From the NCBI GenBank assembly GCA_905116865.2, contig CAJHNH020004702.1:449669-513668 (forward strand): a stretch of 64,000 nt of DNA, in the 5' to 3' direction. The position numbers and the translations under genes were made by a program. Each line of letters opens with the position of its first letter. Position 1 is the first letter of the stretch. This document shows, piece by piece, positions 60,337-64,000 of this stretch. The notes below the pieces were generated by a model that worked only from the letters and a program-made list of their open reading frames with translations, had not been told where the DNA came from and searched no databases. Source of the stretch: Candidula unifasciata. Taxonomy: Eukaryota > Mollusca > Gastropoda > Stylommatophora > Geomitridae.

Positions 60337-62379
60337 TCTGGTAATCTGGTAATTTTAATTTCAGCTTCATAGCAAACGGGTCATCCCATCCTTGCTCCGC
60401 TCCTGTGCCAACGAAAAACTCACAGAATGTTTATCACAGTCCCTTGTGGAAAGACTGACAAACTGCTCTCTCAGCAAATCTAGCATATACTCGCATTAAA
60501 AGCATTTGGTAGCCATCCGAAGTGCTAACAGAAACAGTCCAACGTTAGAAATGCAGTTCATCATTGATGGTAGCAGAAGTCATTAAAAGATCAGCAGTTG
60601 CACACGCGATCAATTTTAATCAAATAATGGCCCCCACCAAAATTGCGACAACCGGCATTGTGCCATTTTCTGAATCTACAAATCACACCACCACCTTGGT
60701 CAGTCGAAAAACATTCCAAATGAAATCCGCAGCTCACAGTGTCACACCATGCACTCAACTCAGAGGCTGGGCAACGAAACTATATACTCCCAGTCTACAA
60801 ATGGAGCAAAAAAGCAACGTCCACAGTCTGGCAGAAGCAAAAATGTTTGTCCTGGCTCAAAACAGTGGCAGTGCCTAGTGTCCATTTGGACCTGAAGCAT
60901 TATGTGAGGGTTAATTATCGGTTACCCCAGCAGTACCCTCACTATTAGCTGGGGAAGGTATTTAGGACATTACATCCACCATCAAGCCTCGCCCCCACAA
61001 CGACCTGACTGCCTTCGTTAACGACTGTTCACCCAACAGCCATGCAGTCCTTTGGCACGAAGGAGACACCTTGAACTTGGGTTTCGGACTGCCGACTCCC
61101 TACACGAAGATATATGTGTGCTACTGGTGTCCCGTAGCCAAAATACCATCTCACTGTATTACTAAAACTTAGGACTGCCGTAGAAAGGTGCACCCAAGGG
61201 ACGGTTTCAGAAAGAAATGCATACTTGTGGTAGGGAAACATTGCTTGAAAAATGTATTCTGCAAGCCATCAGAGGTTGCATTCACATTTTCTAGGTTCTA
61301 ACAATAGTAATACACTAGCCATGACTAATAATAATCATTAACCGCTCAGCCAATACATACATAAATCGTCCTAGACAGAAAGAGAGAGAGGGGGAGAGAG
61401 AGAGAGGGGGGGGGGGAGATCACCGCATGGCTAATTACAGCAAATGTATAGCGTTCATTGAGTCTTCTGTTTCGATATCCAAATGTGCTTGTCAACCATA
61501 CAGATTTTGCGTGCATCGATCAAGGCCTGAGAACAGAAAATCAAGTGCTGTGTCTCTACATTCATTTCTAGGTGGCCACGGGGTCACAGATGGAACTGTT
61601 GTAGCCTGCAGATAAATTGGGTGCTTAGAGAATGTCGTGTTCTCAGGTGTATCTGGTGTTGCCTGATGAGATGTCATCGCGAAGAAAGGGGAAATTTAAA
61701 AAAAGAAGAGAATTCCGAGTGTCTGTAATTATTTCTTCTTCCATTCGTGAACCCACCTGCTTCAGAAGAAATGTTGCTCCATTAAACGGCGTCTAGGTGT
61801 CCGAAGGAACTGTTGATGGCCTGGTGTTCAAACACTAGAGTAAGATTTATTGTCCTCTTTCTGTCTCACACAGATAGTAGCGAGCAAGTCGCCTTGAATC
61901 ACCGTTAGAAATACCGCGCGTATAATGTTCTACGTAGTTTCATGAGATAATGGGATGGTCCGGATGCCTATAGTTCGGTGAGTGAGTCCAGCTCAGTCCT
62001 ATTGTAGTCACACAAGTTTCGTTTGTATAGTGTGACACTTGCGGGACGTCACTCGGTTAGCCAGTGTTCTGGGTGGTGATAAATCTCAGTGACGCGGACA
62101 AAACGCCCACTGACCTTTGCATCCGTGGTTCATGTGTCTGTATCATCGGCATATTTCCGCTCAAAATATGTTTGAGAATGCTACAAAAATCACATTTGCA
62201 TGCAATCATGACATCTAATTGCGTGAAATAATATTTCACTGCACGTCTAAAGGAATAACGATTAAAACGATAGTAAAAACGTCTCTAGTTCACAGGCACA
62301 ATTAGAATAAAAAATCCAAATAGTAAGAGCTAGGAAAAAACACGTCCTCTCAGTAGGGAGTAGGAGTTCGACACGGATC
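60337..62379. mobile_element. Unidentified 2.04-kb insertion with 14-bp TSD
   Basis: GCTAAATATATCAA stands at 60323-60336 and 62380-62393. The LINE sequence is continuous once one copy and the insert are removed. The left tip is TCTGGTAATCTGGTAATTTT (an ATTACCAG tandem tail if read from the minus strand), the right tip GAGTTCGACACGGATC. A G/A-rich run is at 61381-61420. A single plus frame from 60366 to about 61300 is only sparsely interrupted (about 7 stops) and contains protein-like pieces such as FGLPTPYTKIYVCYWCPVAK. I cannot name the family. Confidence 0.7.
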
Positions 62380-62959
62380 GCTAAATATATCAAATTTTAA
62401 CATATTTCTTGAGGCCACAGAGATGGAGTTTTACAAAAGAATGTTTAAAATACCTTGGACAGCCGAAAAGAGCAACCAAGATGTTTTAACAGAGGCGAGA
62501 GCCCGAAGACAACTAATCACAGACATCAGAAGGAGACAGTCATCATTTTTTGGCCATGTTTTGCGAAGAGGGAAAATGGAACATGTTGTGACCACTAGAA
62601 AAATCTGTTGAAGGAAGAATAGAGAACGACAAGGAGAAAAAGTTCGTGACAATCTTGTTGCATGGAAACACAGGAACTGATACATGCTGCAGGAGATCGC
62701 TGATTGTGGAGAGGCACGATCGCCCACGTAAGTCAACAAGGCACCTGATGATGATGATCTGTACGTTGGCTATCCATTTGTACGTTTTATTAAATTATAC
62801 ATTGTTTGCCTATCTGTATTTTGTCTATCCAAATGCATGAGGGTTTATAGTAAACGAGAATAGGCGTCGCTTAGTGTAACAAAGCGTGACATATGGCACT
62901 ACAAGATCTAGTTTGAGAATTGATTTGTAGGCAGTCACTGCGGCCTTCTGCTGGCTTGA

Positions 62960-63395
62960 ACACAAGCTGTACACACACGTCGTCATTGTGACTGACTCAT
63001 AGAGCATGTAAAGAAGGTAGAGACCGGTATTCTCCGCGTAGAGTGGCAAGCGTCGCTTCAGATGTCCTGGGTAGTTAGCATCCTTTGATTATTTTTTGAA
63101 GGTATTCTCGGTGTGTTGGGAAATTAACAAAGAGATAGACCGGCTGATTCTCCCCAATGTAATGGTGTTGTGAGCGTCCTTTAAAAGCTAGCGAACAGTG
63201 CAGAGGTACACAGATCATTACTGCATGATGATAATGGTGCTGCAAGGAGTAGCATGGGTACTCAAGCGAAAGGCTTGCCGGATATAGTCAGACAGGAATT
63301 TGAACTCTGCTCTTGCTGCTGAAGAAGGGAACAGGGCACTTATGAGAATACCCTGAGTGTTACGGTGTCTATTTATATTTAAACATTTACGAATG
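62960..63395 (+). pseudogene. RNase H-bearing LINE 3' end, copy 9
   Basis: GTGACTGACTCATAGAGCAT, GTAGAGACCGGTATTCTCCG and GGTGTGTTGGGAAATTAAC follow the RNase H frame (TDS.R.L.KVETG.LR.EW ... GVLGN) with stops, then the family 3' tail (CTTGCTGCTGAAGAAGGGAA). Confidence 0.65.
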
Positions 63396-63754
63396 CTATT
63401 TGTACGTTTTGTCTAGCCATACACTGTTTGTCTATTTGTACGCTGTTAGGCCACTTGTATACTTTGTATACTTTTTTTTCCTCCATTCTCATTTGAGAAT
63501 TGGGTGTATATTTGTAATTTATTGATCGTTACATCAACTGCTGATGCAATTAACATCACAGGTGAAGCAATCAACATTCTTGGTGATGTAATCAACCTCA
63601 CGCTGCTACTTCCCAGGACATTTTCTGGGACCCTATTTCTGCTGGGTTGACCTCGGAGTCTAGGCGACATTTCAAAATATATTCTAGTGTGGATTCAAAG
63701 CGAAGATTTAACAACATAAGCCAGTACCTTATGTTGTGCTATCTCGATAATGAT
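63396..63754. other. No recognisable feature
   Basis: AT-rich; a TTTGTCTA word repeats a few times near 62800 and 63430. A loose repeat of CAATTAACATCAC/CAATCAACATTC/TAATCAACCTCAC at 63548-63602 is a short local tandem. Confidence 0.45.
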
Positions 63755-64000
63755 TCCGAGGCTCCTGCGGGGAAAGGTGTGGGGGGGGGGGTGAATATAC
63801 CCACTGCTCTCTGACATGGTCGTTACACTAGGCGACTAATAAAGGGTGTTTCTTTTAGTCGGCGTGCATCTGTCCGACAGGCAAGGAACCAAGATTCTAC
63901 TCATGAAAGGATCAGACCTTTAGAACAGATATGTACGCAAAACACAAGTTCTGGCATAATATCAAAGTCCAGAAGTGGACGAACAACATAAACTTTTAAG
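63755..64000 (+). mobile_element. SINE-A copy, running off the window
   Basis: GGCAAGGAACCAAGATTCTA, CAAAGTCCAGAAGTGGACGA and TAAAGGGTGTTTCTTTTAGTC match the family; its tail is beyond the window end. It contains a G run at 63781-63791. Confidence 0.6.

Larger units (their letters stand above)
57751..62760 (+). pseudogene. LINE interrupted twice
   Basis: Three pieces of one LINE: 57751-58243 (linker, then GLCLNNGKTEVMVVSKER, IPKCVIKVNGVILGQVQKF, IGQAKTAFYK), 60263-60336 (ATGCAATATATCTTTGTCAT, AGGGTTAGAAAAAGAATTCT) and 62394-62760 (MEFYKRMFKIPWTAEKSNQD, RRRQSSFFGHVLRRGKMEHV, tail CACCTGATGATGATGATC). Concatenated they follow the uninterrupted relative at 31525-32640. The RT catalytic core is missing, because about 60 bp after the linker the sequence jumps to the post-RT region. 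Confidence 0.85.

Overview
This is a eukaryotic, intron-rich and very repeat-rich window. It is almost certainly from a lophotrochozoan animal, most likely a mollusc and perhaps a heterobranch gastropod. The evidence is spliced animal genes with long introns, many decayed RTE-like LINEs with short tandem-repeat tails, a Penelope-like element, a Helitron, several MITE families and abundant microsatellites. The taxon is inferred from element style and not proven. A 17-base N run at 43984-44000 is an assembly gap.

Two host genes can be supported. (1) The 5' part of the mTOR kinase gene lies on the minus strand. Seven coding exons (27806 down to 14200) encode the N-terminal HEAT-repeat region, about 347 residues. 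A 5'UTR segment ends at 27854, and a plausible non-coding first exon and promoter lies near 30767-30830. The rest of mTOR (further HEAT repeats, FAT, kinase and FATC) is not seen and should lie beyond the left end. (2) A secreted Reeler-domain protein gene lies on the plus strand. It has a signal-peptide exon (38348-38493), two Reeler exons (39938-40068 and 43464-43718) and a large last exon (44590-45719) encoding an extremely N-glycosylation-sequon-rich tail built on Asn-Asp-Thr repeats. The last two exons do not join in frame, so a small exon is probably missing near the assembly gap.

Everything else is mobile or simple-sequence DNA. Region 1-14 kb holds LINE fragments, a TTAA-flanked MITE, a hAT MITE, a Ty3/gypsy RNase H relic and triplet repeats. 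The mTOR introns (14-28 kb) hold an internally deleted pogo/Tigger element with TIRs and TA duplication, a mariner relic, a 34-bp minisatellite of about 32 units with higher-order structure, and a 5'-truncated LINE that abuts a 3' splice site. Region 28-38 kb has nested SINE-like repeats with clear target-site duplications and a MITE that resembles the horizontally transferred SPIN hAT family. The Reeler introns hold long microsatellites and a U6 snRNA retropseudogene sitting inside a LINE. Region 46-64 kb is a nested transposon cluster. It contains a full-length but broken RTE-type LINE, then a 5.6-kb head-to-head pair of Penelope-like elements (RT plus GIY-YIG endonuclease, hammerhead-like motifs in the pseudo-LTR) flanked by one 14-bp target duplication. 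To its right is a LINE that was itself invaded by a 2.0-kb Helitron and by an unidentified 2.04-kb insertion bearing a 14-bp target duplication.

The nesting gives relative ages: LINE first, then the Helitron and the unknown insertion. No intact autonomous element was found. The best candidates for something new are the 2.04-kb TSD-flanked insertion, the head-to-head Penelope unit with ribozyme-like motifs, the SPIN-like MITE and the NDT-repeat Reeler protein.
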